Source of the DNA: Chitinophagaceae bacterium UBA1930 | GTDB taxonomy: Bacteria; Bacteroidota; Bacteroidia; Chitinophagales; Chitinophagaceae | Direction: 5' to 3' | DNA: 64,000 bases | Assembly (NCBI GenBank): GCA_002337145.1 | Contig: DDFK01000003.1 | Coordinates: forward strand, 372,001-436,000 | In this document: one piece after another, positions 52,349 through 63,100 of the stretch | Numbering within the stretch: position 1 is the stretch's first letter | Layout of the letters: the number at the start of each line of letters is the position of its first letter | Notes under the pieces: model-generated | The model's input: the letters and a program-made list of their open reading frames with translations, nothing else | The model's database searches: none | What the model was told of the DNA's origin: nothing | Position numbers and translations under genes: made by a program

Positions 52349-53613
52349 ACAAGAAGCTTTTACATAAAACCTCAAGGGCTTATTTGCTGTTCTCGTTGCT
52401 CATACTAGTAGTATCGGCACCCATATTTTATTATGGCATACAGGGGCTTTACATTCAAGAAGCTGACGACACGTTGTTGCTGCACAAGAAAGAATTTATC
52501 CTGTATTCAGCACCAACAATTCAGTTGCAAGACATTCCTGCCTGGAACAGGTTCAACAGGAATACCAAGATTGAAAATGGAACATTGGTAACAAAGGATT
52601 CCCTTTTCTATGGAAGGCATTATGATACCCTTGATGCAGAAGTGGAACCTTACAGGGAACTGTATGTGCCAGTAAACATTCAGGGCAAGCCATTCACTTA
52701 CAAGGCACGAATCAATCTGGTGGAAACAAAGGATTTGCTGAAGCATATTGGGCAACTGTTCCTTGCCATTACCTGCTTATTGTTGGTTGGGCTTTATATT
52801 ATTACCAACAGGCTTTCACGCAAGTTGTGGAAACCTTTTTATGAAACACTTGAGCAGATGGAAAGCTTTGAAATTGACAAGCACCAACCACCCAATTTTT
52901 CGCCAACAAGTATAGAAGAGTTCAACCGTTTGAACAGGAGCATACAACAACTCATTGACAAAAATATCCTGATATACAAAAGCCAGCGTGAGTTCATAGA
53001 CAATGCAGCACATGAACTGCAAACACCACTAGCGGTTTTTCAAGCCAAGGTTGATTTGCTGATACAACGACCTGACCTTTCTGAAGAGCAATTTGAAATA
53101 TGCAGTTCCCTTAATGAAAACATTTTACGCCTTACCCGTTTGAACAGGAACTTGCTGTTGTTATCAAGGCTTGATAATGATAGCTATGCAGACAAGGAAA
53201 ATATATCATTGAACGACCATCTACAAAAAAGCCTACCATTTTTTGTAGAGCAAGGAAGGAAAAAAAATATCATCATTGAAACATCGCTAGAAGAAAATTT
53301 GCTGGTACTTGCCAACCCCGCACTAACTGAAATATTGGTAAGCAACCTGCTGTTGAATGCCATTAGGCACAACGTAGAAGATGGCACCATAAACATCTCC
53401 ATAAAAAAGAATTGTCTCATCATTTCCAATACTGGATTGAATTATCCTTTGGACAAAAATTCCTTGTTCAACCGTTTCTATAAAGCAGACCCATCAAGTC
53501 AAGGAACAGGGCTTGGTCTATCCATTGTAAAGAAGATTGCTGACCTGAACAATTGGACAATTTCCTACAGCTTCAGCAACAACAACCTTCACAGTTTTAC
53601 CATCAACTTTTAG
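52345..53613 (+). CDS. Sensor histidine kinase
   Basis: 422 residues: an N-terminal helix, a periplasmic region of about 100 residues, a second helix (about 137-155), then the dimerisation helix with phospho-acceptor His223 in NAAHELQTPLA, the N box SNLLLNAIRHN, and GTGLGLSIVKK. It should phosphorylate the adjacent regulator. The signal it detects is unknown. Confidence 0.9.
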   Translation: MNKKLLHKTSRAYLLFSLLILVVSAPIFYYGIQGLYIQEADDTLLLHKKEFILYSAPTIQLQDIPAWNRFNRNTKIENGTLVTKDSLFYGRHYDTLDAEVEPYRELYVPVNIQGKPFTYKARINLVETKDLLKHIGQLFLAITCLLLVGLYIITNRLSRKLWKPFYETLEQMESFEIDKHQPPNFSPTSIEEFNRLNRSIQQLIDKNILIYKSQREFIDNAAHELQTPLAVFQAKVDLLIQRPDLSEEQFEICSSLNENILRLTRLNRNLLLLSRLDNDSYADKENISLNDHLQKSLPFFVEQGRKKNIIIETSLEENLLVLANPALTEILVSNLLLNAIRHNVEDGTINISIKKNCLIISNTGLNYPLDKNSLFNRFYKADPSSQGTGLGLSIVKKIADLNNWTISYSFSNNNLHSFTINF

Positions 53614-53678
53614 CATTCAACATTTCTTCTAAATCGTGTTGCAACTTGCCTGCATTGGTTCATTAAAATGCAACAGTT

Positions 53679-55073
53679 ATGAAATGTTTATTGTTATTGG
53701 CACTTGCCTCAGCTACTGTTTTTACAGTACAGGCACAAACAAAGGATAGCCTTTCCTTCATCAAGTCAAAACGCATGTCAGATGCTGACCTTGCTAAGAA
53801 AAGGGAAGGAAAATTTGTTACGGGCATTCCCGATTTTTCTTCAGACCCAGTAACTGGTTTTGGCTTTGGCATACGAAGCAATATTTATTGGAATGGCAAA
53901 CGCAGCGATTCCCTTTTTGCCTACACGCCCTACCTTGCCAAGTTAAAAGCCAATGCAGCCTACTACTCATCCAATGCAAGGGAACTGGTGCTGTCATTAG
54001 ACGTTCCTTATTACAAAGGCAAACGCTGGCGTTACAGGGTTGACTTTAAGGCACAGCAGAATCCTTCCAACCTTTACTTCGGTTCTGCCGAAGCCACATT
54101 GGGCCAACTAAGGCTGCCATCAACACCCAATGGTGGGCAAACATATTCCACTTACAAATCTTTTGACCAGGCAAGAAAAACATTGAGACCAGGAGGAACT
54201 GGAGAAGCTGCAACAGTTACTGACGCACTGTCCAACAGGTTCAGGGAAACAGAGTTCATGCTGAACCTGAAGGCTGACTATGCCATAGGCAATGGCAAGT
54301 GGAGGGTGATGGGTGGTTATGAAATCCAGCACCTCTCCTACAAGACTTTTGAGGGAACGGATGCCGATGCCATTGACCCAATAACTGGCAATGAAATAAA
54401 GGCTCCTAACGGAACGTCATTGCTGAGGCGTGACTTTGACCAAGGGCTTGTTTCTGGACTGAACGGTGGATGGATTTCCATTGTGCAGGCTGCATTGATA
54501 TATGATACAAGGGACTTTGAGCCAGACCCAACACGTGGCTACTACTTTGAACTGGCAGATGAGTTTTCCAACAAGGCCATTGGCTCACAGTACAATTTCA
54601 ATAAGCTGTTTATACAAGGTCGTGTCTATCAAAAAATTCCTATTGGCCCAAGAACAGTATTGGGGGCAAGGGTGGCAGCAGGAAATATTTTTGGTTCCGA
54701 AGCACCTTTCTTTGAGTTCCAGGACCAATGGAGCCCAGATGGAAGCATCAATGCATTGGGTGGAAAGCAATCACTTCGTGGCCATAGGGCCAACCGTTTC
54801 CTGGCAAGATCCATGTGGTTTGCCAACATGGAGTTGAGGGTACGTTTGGCAGAAACAAAATTGGGCAAGCAACGTTTTGCTTTTGGTGTTGCTCCATTTT
54901 TCGATGCTGGCACCGTTAGGGACCGTTGGCAGGATTTGAATTTCTCCCAAATAAAAACATCTTATGGTGGCGGCTTGCGTATTGCTTGGAACCAGTCAAC
55001 CATGCTTTCGTTTGACTATGGCATTTCCAAGGAAGACAGGCTTTTCTATTTTGGTATTGGACAGGCTTTCTAA
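53679..55073 (+). CDS. Omp85-like outer-membrane barrel (DUF5982/BamA surface antigen type)
   Basis: 464 residues with a signal peptide (ending VQAQ) and a short N-terminal segment with no POTRA domain. A 16-strand-like barrel follows; the end has FGVAPFFDAGTVRDRW and YGGGLRIAWNQSTMLSFDYG, as in BamA-type barrels, and ends with aromatic residues (GIGQAF). It lies between two two-component gene pairs and may be their target. Function (transport, lipid or surface-enzyme export) is unknown. Confidence 0.75.
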   Translation: MKCLLLLALASATVFTVQAQTKDSLSFIKSKRMSDADLAKKREGKFVTGIPDFSSDPVTGFGFGIRSNIYWNGKRSDSLFAYTPYLAKLKANAAYYSSNARELVLSLDVPYYKGKRWRYRVDFKAQQNPSNLYFGSAEATLGQLRLPSTPNGGQTYSTYKSFDQARKTLRPGGTGEAATVTDALSNRFRETEFMLNLKADYAIGNGKWRVMGGYEIQHLSYKTFEGTDADAIDPITGNEIKAPNGTSLLRRDFDQGLVSGLNGGWISIVQAALIYDTRDFEPDPTRGYYFELADEFSNKAIGSQYNFNKLFIQGRVYQKIPIGPRTVLGARVAAGNIFGSEAPFFEFQDQWSPDGSINALGGKQSLRGHRANRFLARSMWFANMELRVRLAETKLGKQRFAFGVAPFFDAGTVRDRWQDLNFSQIKTSYGGGLRIAWNQSTMLSFDYGISKEDRLFYFGIGQAF

Positions 55074-55128
55074 CGAACTACAGTAACTCTTCAGTTTTGG
55101 TATTTTCTTTTGCTAAAAATCAGGACAA

Positions 55129-55806
55129 GTGAAACTTTTAGTGATTGAAGATGAGCCATCGCTCAACAAGAGTATCGTTGACTACCTTACAGATAGATTA
55201 TATTTATGTGAGTCAGTGAGCAGGTACGACGAAGCCATTGAAAAAATAGAATGCTACCAGTACGACTGCATTGTGCTTGATATTATGCTGCCAGATGGCA
55301 ATGGCCTTAAATTATTGGAACAGATAAAGGCTAACAACAAAACAGATGGCATCATCATCATTTCTGCAAGGAATGAACTGGACGATAGGATCAAAGGGAT
55401 TGAACTGGGTGCAGATGATTACCTCACCAAGCCTTTCCATTTGCCCGAACTAGCTGTACGCATTGCTGCCATCATCCGCAGGAAGAGCCTGATGGGAAGC
55501 AACCTATTGGCATTTCAGGAAATAAGAGTTGATGTTTCTGGCAAGAGCGTTGCAGTCAATGATAGTCCCCTCACACTTACACGTAAGGAACACGACCTAC
55601 TGCTTTATTTCATCATCAATAAGAATAGGGTACTTTCAAAGAATGCCATTGCTGAACATTTATGGGGTGACGACATGGACATGGTGGACAATCATGACTT
55701 CCTCTACACCCATGTAAAGAACTTACGTAGAAAACTGGTACAGGCAGGAGCAAATGATTACATACAAAGCATATACGGCATTGGCTATAAATTTTCCATC
55801 TCATGA
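55129..55806 (+). CDS. OmpR-family response regulator, paralog
   Basis: 225 residues starting at a GTG codon. The receiver has Asp51 in VLDIMLPDGNG and Lys101 in TKPFHLPE, with a winged-helix domain at the end (DYIQSIYGIGYKF). Very like the regulator at 51674 along its whole length, so the pair is a duplication. Confidence 0.9.
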   Translation: MKLLVIEDEPSLNKSIVDYLTDRLYLCESVSRYDEAIEKIECYQYDCIVLDIMLPDGNGLKLLEQIKANNKTDGIIIISARNELDDRIKGIELGADDYLTKPFHLPELAVRIAAIIRRKSLMGSNLLAFQEIRVDVSGKSVAVNDSPLTLTRKEHDLLLYFIINKNRVLSKNAIAEHLWGDDMDMVDNHDFLYTHVKNLRRKLVQAGANDYIQSIYGIGYKFSIS

Positions 55807-55870
55807 AATGCCTAGAAACATCCCAAAGCCATGTAGGATGATATGTTGGCATTCCATGTGGCAATAAAAA

Positions 55871-55887
55871 ATCCGCCAGTGGCGGAT
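55871..55887. repeat. Hairpin between regulator and kinase
   Basis: ATCCGCC-AGT-GGCGGAT is a perfect 7-bp stem with a 3-nt loop, 65 bases after the regulator stop and 19 before the kinase start. On the minus strand it is followed by T residues; on the plus strand by A. It could limit kinase expression or be a small dispersed repeat. Confidence 0.45.
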
Positions 55888-55905
55888 GCACAAAAAAAGA
55901 TACAC

Positions 55906-57171
55906 ATGAAACTGTTTACCAAGTACAATCGCATCAACATCATCGCATCCATCCTTATCTTTTTGGGAGGATGCATTGCGTTCTATTTTGTGATGGATCA
56001 TATACTGGTAAAGCAGTTGGACGAGGCATTGGAAGTGGAGCAGTCAGAGATTGTTCAATATACAAAGCAACATAATAAGCTGCCTGAAATAGTTAACACG
56101 AATGACCAGCAGACTTATATTTTAGAAACAACACGCCCTGTTCCATCGACGGTTTATGCTTTCAAAAAAAAGTTGAACAAAGAGGATGAGCTCTATGAAA
56201 ATATCAGGCAAATCATTTTTGGTTTGGAGGTTGCTGGCAAGCATTACCAAGTAACTGTAAACAAGTCGCAGGAAGGAATGGAAGACTTTCTTAAACTATT
56301 GGTTTTGGTTGCAGCCATTATGATTGCATTGATTTTACTGGCAGGATATATCATTAATAGGATGGTGCTTAAAAGTTTGTGGCAACCTTTTTATTCTAGC
56401 ATAGAAAAAATAAGCAGTTATCAATTGCAGCAGCAGCAGGCACTGCAACTGCCAACAACAAATATTGAGGAGTTTGACCTGCTTAACAATGCCATGAACA
56501 ATATGGTAAGCAGGGCAGAACAGGACTATAGGATACTAAAGGAGTTTACAGGCAATGCAGCCCATGAAATCCAGACACCTTTGGCTGTTATTTCTACCAA
56601 CACAGAATCGTTGATGCAGGATGAGGCCATTCTTGAACGCCACCATGCAACCATCACCACCATTGAAGATGCAGCCAAAAGGCTTTCACGTTTGAATCAG
56701 TCACTACTGCTCCTAACAAAAATAGAGAACCATAGATTTGAACTGAATGAACATGTGCAGTGGGATCAATTAATAGCCAAAAGGCTTGAGGAACTGAATG
56801 CACTTGCTGATTCACAAAATTTATTGCTGATGGTAAACACGGTTCCTGTAACGACTCTTTTTCACCAGCACCTTGCCAGTATATTGGTAAGCAATTTATT
56901 GGGCAATGCCATACGTTACAACTATGAAAATGGGCTAGTGCAAGTGCAGTTAAATGAAAATAGCTTTACCGTTAGCAACACTTCTTCTCTGCCAAAATTG
57001 GACAGTGAAAAAGTGTTCAACAGGTTTTACAGACATCCTGAAACAAAGGTTGAAGGAAGTGGTCTTGGCCTGTCCATTGTGCAGCAGTTATGCAAGGCAG
57101 CAGGTTACAGGTTAAGCTATACTTATGACAGCAATAACAAGCTGCATGTTTTTTCTATTCAGTTTTCATAG
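55906..57171 (+). CDS. Sensor histidine kinase, paralog
   Basis: 421 residues from MKLFTKYNR (55906). There are two membrane helices around a periplasmic loop, the phospho-acceptor in NAAHEIQTPLA, the N box SNLLGNAIRYN and GSGLGLSIVQQ. An ATG at 55843 is rejected because the added residues precede the first membrane helix and lie across a hairpin. Unlike the first pair, regulator and kinase are 99 bases apart. Confidence 0.88.
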   Translation: MKLFTKYNRINIIASILIFLGGCIAFYFVMDHILVKQLDEALEVEQSEIVQYTKQHNKLPEIVNTNDQQTYILETTRPVPSTVYAFKKKLNKEDELYENIRQIIFGLEVAGKHYQVTVNKSQEGMEDFLKLLVLVAAIMIALILLAGYIINRMVLKSLWQPFYSSIEKISSYQLQQQQALQLPTTNIEEFDLLNNAMNNMVSRAEQDYRILKEFTGNAAHEIQTPLAVISTNTESLMQDEAILERHHATITTIEDAAKRLSRLNQSLLLLTKIENHRFELNEHVQWDQLIAKRLEELNALADSQNLLLMVNTVPVTTLFHQHLASILVSNLLGNAIRYNYENGLVQVQLNENSFTVSNTSSLPKLDSEKVFNRFYRHPETKVEGSGLGLSIVQQLCKAAGYRLSYTYDSNNKLHVFSIQFS

Positions 57172-57293
57172 TTATTCCTTCGTACAAAAATTAGTTTACT
57201 GTAGTAGGTTATATGCACTTTAAAATTATTTTTTTCTACTACAGTTTTCCTACAATATCACATCGGTAATTGTGCTTCTAAAGCATTATTACC

Positions 57294-57692
57294 ATGAAAA
57301 AGAACATCATCAAAAGCTCCATCATGGGCTTCGCTTTCATTACTCTTTGCAGCACTGCATCCTTTGCACAAAAAGTGGATGCAGGTACAGGAAAAGTTAT
57401 AACCAAGTTACCAATTGGTGACGGCTGCGATGGTGCTGTGTTTGATGCATCACTGAAAAATATCTATACTGCCAATGGTGATGGAACCATGACCATCATC
57501 CATGAAGATTCAAAAGACAAGTTCACCGTTACAGCCAATATCCCAACAAAGAAAGGTGCAAGAACTTTGACATTGGATGGCCAAACACACAAGCTCTATT
57601 TACCTACTGCTAACTTTGAACCATCCACAGGCAAAGGGAGGGCAAAGATGATTGCCGGCACTTTTCAGGTGCTGGTTATTGATAAAGAATAA
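57294..57692 (+). CDS. Truncated YncE-like propeller paralog
   Basis: 132 residues. The signal peptide (ending CSTASFAQ) is joined directly to the last blades of a propeller: FDASLKNIYTANGDGTMTII, and QTHKLYLPTANF near the end, which align with the C-terminus of the protein at 49781 (FDASSKLIFCSGGDGITTII). All earlier blades are missing, in frame. It could be a working small secreted repeat protein or a relic kept in frame. Confidence 0.7.
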   Translation: MKKNIIKSSIMGFAFITLCSTASFAQKVDAGTGKVITKLPIGDGCDGAVFDASLKNIYTANGDGTMTIIHEDSKDKFTVTANIPTKKGARTLTLDGQTHKLYLPTANFEPSTGKGRAKMIAGTFQVLVIDKE

Positions 57693-57848
57693 GTGTTGTT
57701 CTTGCATCACGTTAAGTCCTTGCTATTTGTGTTCTACAATGCACAAGCGGTAAGGAATTCTTCTTGGCCGAACTATTAATCTGCTAATTCAATTTATACG
57801 CAAAGAATATTTAGAAACCTTTCACGATTGGTATTTACATACTACAGA

Positions 57849-57946
57849 ATGTAACCAGATTCACTGGATAGGTTTGTGTTTCGAAAGGTTGATACAATAG
57901 GTTCCGGTTAAGGAACAGATGGTATCAAACCTATAACTGGTTACAT
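57849..57946. ncRNA. Nested hairpin leader before the efflux operon
   Basis: Four nested helices: ATGTAACCAG/CTGGTTACAT (57849-57858 with 57937-57946), ATAGGTTTG/CAAACCTAT (57868-57876 with 57926-57934), and inside, GATAC/GTATC and GTTCC/GGAAC. The stems are perfect and occupy the 266-bp gap before the tolC-like gene. It could be a structured leader (attenuator or riboswitch-like) or a small repeat element. No known class is recognised. Confidence 0.45.
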
Positions 57947-57958
57947 AATATTCTGACT

Positions 57959-59191
57959 ATGCGGTACATTCTGTTTTCATTGACGCTGTTACTTGCAAAT
58001 GCATCTTTCAGCCAAACACATACACTCAACTACTTCGTTCAGCAGGCAAAGGACAACAGCCCATTGATACGTGATTACCAGAACCAGGCAAGGTTCAATT
58101 CCATAGACAGCCAATTGTTGAAAGCTTCGCTGAACATGCAGGTAAATTTCATCAGCAACAATAGCTATGCCCCTATAATCAAAGGCTGGGGATATGATGA
58201 TGCCATTACCAATGGTGCCAATGTCTCTGGTCTTTTTCAAGTGAGCAGGAACTTCATGACCACTAAAAACATTGCAGCCCAGTACAGGAAGATTGCCTTG
58301 CAGGGAAGGGCTTTGAACGATACCATACAGCTTACGCAAAAGGATATTGAAAGAACAGTAACTGAACAGTATATCTTGGCTTATGGAGACTTTCAAAATA
58401 GTGAGTTCAACAAGCAGGTTTATGAGTTGTTGCAGAAGGAAGATACCGTACTAAAGAAGCTTACACAGAAGAGTGTGTTCAAGCAAACAGACTATCTAAA
58501 CTTTTATGTAACACTTCAGCAGCAAGAGCTTACCTACCTGCAATCGCAAAGCCAATATGCTACAAGCTACCTTACCCTCAACTATCTCTGTGGCATTGTT
58601 GATACAACCTTAGAAAGGCTGCAACCACCAACTGTAGATGATGCCCCAGCAGATGGGTTTTTCAATTCAGTCTTCTTGCAGAAATATGTAACAGACAGTT
58701 TAAGGCTAGAAAATGACAAGGCATTGATTGCTTACGAATACCAGCCCAAGATTGGCACTTATGCGGATGCTGGCTACATGTCTTCCATGATGACAACACC
58801 GTACAAAAATTTTGGTGTAAGTGTTGGATTAAGCTTGATTGTCCCCATTTATGACGGGCATCAAAGACAGATGAAATACAGCAAGGTAGCCATTAGCGAA
58901 AGGGCAAGACAGGCAAACAAGGATTACTATTTGAAACAGTACTATCAACAAGTAGCCTTGTTAAGGCAGCAGCTTTATGCAATTGACAAGTTGGTAGATA
59001 AGATGAACAAGCAAGTGAATTATACATCCTCATTAATTGCTGCCAATGCCAAGCTGTTGGAAACAGGTGATATTGCCATGAAGGACTATGTACTCTCCAT
59101 CAACAATTATATCACTGCAAGAAATTTGCTTACGCAGAACTCCGTGGCAAGGCTCAGGATTGTAAACCAGATTAACTATTGGAACAGGTAA
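57959..59191 (+). CDS. TolC-family outer-membrane efflux channel
   Basis: 410 residues with a signal peptide (ending ANASFS). The helical-barrel pattern shows: a first half with LNYFVQQAKDNSPLIRDYQN, long helices around 100-200, and a second half starting with YQPKIGTYADAGYMSSMM. It forms the exit duct for the RND pump encoded next. It starts 13 bases after the structured leader, and the operon continues with the adaptor gene 10 bases later. Confidence 0.85.
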   Translation: MRYILFSLTLLLANASFSQTHTLNYFVQQAKDNSPLIRDYQNQARFNSIDSQLLKASLNMQVNFISNNSYAPIIKGWGYDDAITNGANVSGLFQVSRNFMTTKNIAAQYRKIALQGRALNDTIQLTQKDIERTVTEQYILAYGDFQNSEFNKQVYELLQKEDTVLKKLTQKSVFKQTDYLNFYVTLQQQELTYLQSQSQYATSYLTLNYLCGIVDTTLERLQPPTVDDAPADGFFNSVFLQKYVTDSLRLENDKALIAYEYQPKIGTYADAGYMSSMMTTPYKNFGVSVGLSLIVPIYDGHQRQMKYSKVAISERARQANKDYYLKQYYQQVALLRQQLYAIDKLVDKMNKQVNYTSSLIAANAKLLETGDIAMKDYVLSINNYITARNLLTQNSVARLRIVNQINYWNR

Positions 59192-59201
59192 AAACATTTT
59201 G

Positions 59202-60131
59202 ATGAAACACTATCTTTTATATTTTGTCTTGGCAGCAAGTATTGCATCCTGCCACTCCAACACAGCAATAGATGCTACAGCCACTGATGCTGTGGATGCA
59301 CGTACCCCAGTTACATTAATTACTGCCAGCCGTGGTCCCATGCAGGACTTTGTGGAACTGAATGCCACGTCCACCTTTCAACAGAGCAGTGTGGTAAAGG
59401 CAAACATCAATGGGTACATTGAATCGGTCAATATCAGCCTCAACCAATTGGTTGGCACTTCGCAATTAGCGTTTGTTCTCAAAACAAAAGAGGCAAAGGC
59501 ATTGGGCAGTACCATCAACGTATTGGATTCTTCCTTTAAATTTTCAGGCACTGTAAAAGTGTTCACTACTGTTCAAGGATATGTTACACAACTGAACCAT
59601 CAAGTGGGTGACTATGTGCAGGATGGTGAGCAGTTGGCATTGGTGAGTGATGCAAAAAGTTTTGGCTTCTTGTTGAACCTGCCTTATGAACTGAAAGCAT
59701 ATTTACCAATGGGTGGACAAGTACAAGTGGAACTGCCTGATCAAACAAAATTGACTGGCACAGTAAAAACCATTTTACCTGCATTGGATTCTGTTTCACA
59801 AACATTGTCTGTGCTCATCAACGTTGCTTCTTCAGCACCCATCCCACAAAATTTGATAGCCAAAGTGAGGATTGTAAAATCATCCAAAGGCAATGCACTG
59901 TCATTGCCAAAAGCAGCTATACTAACAGACGAGGCACAGAGCAGTTTCTGGGTGATGAAGATGATGGACTCCATTACTGCTGTTAAAGTGCCTATCAGCA
60001 AAGGTCTTGAAGTAGGTGGAATGGTGGAAATCATCAGCCCGCAATTTGTTCCATCAGACAAAATATTGCTTACTGGAAATTACGGTCTTGGCGATACTGC
60101 CAAGGTGAACATCATGAAAGAAAAGGAATGA
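59202..60131 (+). CDS. RND efflux periplasmic adaptor, lipoprotein
   Basis: 309 residues from ATG 59202 with a lipobox (SIASCHSNT). The two lipoyl-like halves lie around VVKANINGYIESVNISLNQLVG and TTVQGYVTQLNHQVGDYVQDGEQL (quoted in part), followed by beta-barrel and membrane-proximal parts. It bridges the pump and the TolC-type channel. The stop overlaps the pump start by four bases. Confidence 0.87.
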   Translation: MKHYLLYFVLAASIASCHSNTAIDATATDAVDARTPVTLITASRGPMQDFVELNATSTFQQSSVVKANINGYIESVNISLNQLVGTSQLAFVLKTKEAKALGSTINVLDSSFKFSGTVKVFTTVQGYVTQLNHQVGDYVQDGEQLALVSDAKSFGFLLNLPYELKAYLPMGGQVQVELPDQTKLTGTVKTILPALDSVSQTLSVLINVASSAPIPQNLIAKVRIVKSSKGNALSLPKAAILTDEAQSSFWVMKMMDSITAVKVPISKGLEVGGMVEIISPQFVPSDKILLTGNYGLGDTAKVNIMKEKE

Positions 60132-63100
60132 AAAAATTCTTCATCACATACAAGAACCCACTAACAGTTGTCATTGCACTGATAGTGATGGGTGGGCTTT
60201 TTGCCTACAGCAAATTGCAGACATCCCTATTTCCTGAAATTACTTTTCCCAAGATAAAAATCATTGCTGATGCAGGCTTGCAGCCTGTTGACAAAATGAT
60301 GGTAACCGTTACCAAGCCCTTGGAAAATGCCATTAAGCAAGTGCCTGATGTAAGTACTGTAAGAAGCCTTACCAATCGTGGAAGCTGTGAGATTGCAGCC
60401 TACATAAACTGGGATGCCAATGTGGACCTTAGCCAGCAACGCATAGAATCAAAGATTGCACAGGTAAGGAATGCTCTGCCAGCAGGCGTGCAGGTTACTG
60501 TGGAAAAAATGAACCCTTCCATCCTTCCTGTGATTGGCTATACATTGGAGACCAGCAACAATACCAATACCTCCATTGATATGAAGCAAGTGGCTTTATA
60601 CACAGTGAAGCCATTTCTTTCACAGGTGCAGGGCGTAGCAGAAGTAAGGATTATTGGTGGCAAGCAGAAGGAATATTGGCTTACGCTGAACCTGCAAAAA
60701 ATGGGCTCGTTTTCCATTACACCAGAGAACCTGACTGCTGCACTTAACCAAACAAATTACATCCAATCCAATGGATACCTATCAGATTACAGATTGCTTT
60801 ACCTAACAGTTACAGATGCCACCATCCATTCATTGGATGAACTGAAGAACATCATTGTATCCAACAACGGCAAGCGTATTGTGCAGTTGAAAGACATTGC
60901 AGAAGTAAGCATCAACGAAGCTGTTGAATACACAAAAATCAATGCCAATGGAAAGGATGGACTACTGGTGGCTGTTATCAAGCAGCCCAATGCCAACCTC
61001 GTTTCGCTGTCAAAAGACATGGACAGCAAAGTGGCAGAGCTCAAAAAAATACTGCCTGCTGGCATCACCATCAAGCCTTATTATGTGCAGGCAGATTTTG
61101 TGAATGATGCAGTAAAAAGCGTAACCGATAGTTTGTGGATTGGCTTGTTACTTGCGATTATTGTTGCTATTATTTTTTTGAGGTCAATTAAGGCAAGTGC
61201 CACCATTCTGATAACCATACCTGTTACCATTTGTCTTTCCCTGATATGCATGTACACCATTGGCTATACGCTAAACATCATGACCTTGGGTGCATTGGCT
61301 GCAGCCATTGGGTTGATTATAGATGATGCCATTGTGGTGGTGGAACAGATACACAGAACACATGAAGAACATCCCAACGAACCATCAAAAACACTGGTGC
61401 AGAAAGCCATTGGTTATTTGTTGCCAGCAATGATTGGTTCATCCATCAGCACCATTGTCATCTTTGTTCCTTTTGAAATGATGAGTGGCGTGGCTGGTGC
61501 CTATTTCAAGGTATTGACCAATACCATGATTATCACGCTAACTTGTTCTTTTTTTGTTACATGGATATGTTTGCCTGTTATCTACTTGCTGCTGACAAAA
61601 GAGAAAAAAATCAAACCCAAGAAAGCACCTATTGCCCATAACGTGAAGCAACAAAGATGGGTATCCTTTTTTATCAAAAAGCCTATCCTCAGTTTGGTCA
61701 TCATATTGCTATTGGGTGGAAGCATCTACTTCATATTGCCCAAATTGGAAACAGGTTTCCTTCCCGAAATGGATGAAGGAAGTATCGTGTTAGACTATAC
61801 ATCACCACCTGGCACTTCATTGGAAGAAACAGACAGGATGCTGCGTGAAGTGGAAAAGATGATTGTGAAAATTCCTGAAGTGCAAGCCTATTCAAGAAGG
61901 ACAGGTACGCAAATGGGCTTCTTCATTACAGAACCCAATACAGGTGACTATTTGATACAGTTGAAGAAGGACAGGACACGCTCCACAGATGAAGTGATTG
62001 CTGATATACGCAAGCATATCGAATCTACACAGCCTGCACTACGAGTGGATTTTGGGCAGGTGATTGGCGACATGCTGGGCGATTTGATGTCCTCTGTTCA
62101 ACCTATAGAACTAAAGGTATTTGGCAGTGATCCAGCAAGGCTTCACCAACTTTCCACAGACATTGCTGGCATATTGGAGAAGGTAGATGGAGCAGCAGAT
62201 GTTTTTAGTGGTGTGGTAGCTGCAGGACCATCTATAAGTGTTGTTCCAGACAATACAAAACTGGCACAGTTTGGCATTACGCCTGCTGCTTTCCAGTCAC
62301 AGTTGCAACTCACTTTAGGTGGAACAATTGTAAGCAATGGCATCCTTGAAAAAGAGCAGTTGACACCCATAAAAATTGTTTATCCCAATAGCCGCAACCA
62401 AAGTTTGGAAAGCATGAAGAAGATGCAAATCTTTCTTCCATCTGGCAGGTTGATGGCATTGACAGAACTGGCAACTGTTAGGATAGACAAAGGAGATGTG
62501 GAAGTGCAAAGGGAGAACCTGCAGGCCATGGGCGTTATCACAGCCAGGTTGGAGAACAGGGACCTGGGCAGCACGATAAAAGAAATACAGCAAAAGGTTT
62601 CATCACAAGTTGTACTGCCACAGGGCTACCATATTGAATATGGTGGTGCCTATGCAGAACAGCAGCAGTCCTTCCATGAGCTGTTGATGATATTGATTGC
62701 GTCCAGCTTATTGGTGTTTGGTGTGATTCTTTTTTTGTTCAAGGATTTCTTGGTGGCATTGACCATTTTATTGATTGCCGTGCTGGGCATAGCAGGAAGC
62801 TATCTGGCATTGTTCCTTACCCATACACCATTGAATGTGGGCAGCTACACAGGCTTGGTAATGATTGTGGGCATCATTGGCGAGAACGCTGTGTTCACCT
62901 ACTTGCAGTTCCAGGAATCAAGGCATGAAATGGGTGTTGATGAATCCATCATCTATTCCATTTCCACAAGGCTTCGCCCAAAATTGATGACAGCCTTGGG
63001 GGCCATCATTGCACTGATGCCATTGGCTCTAGGCATAGGCACAGGGGCACAGCTGCATCAGCCTTTAGCCATTGCAGTAATAGGTGGTTTTGTGGCAGCA

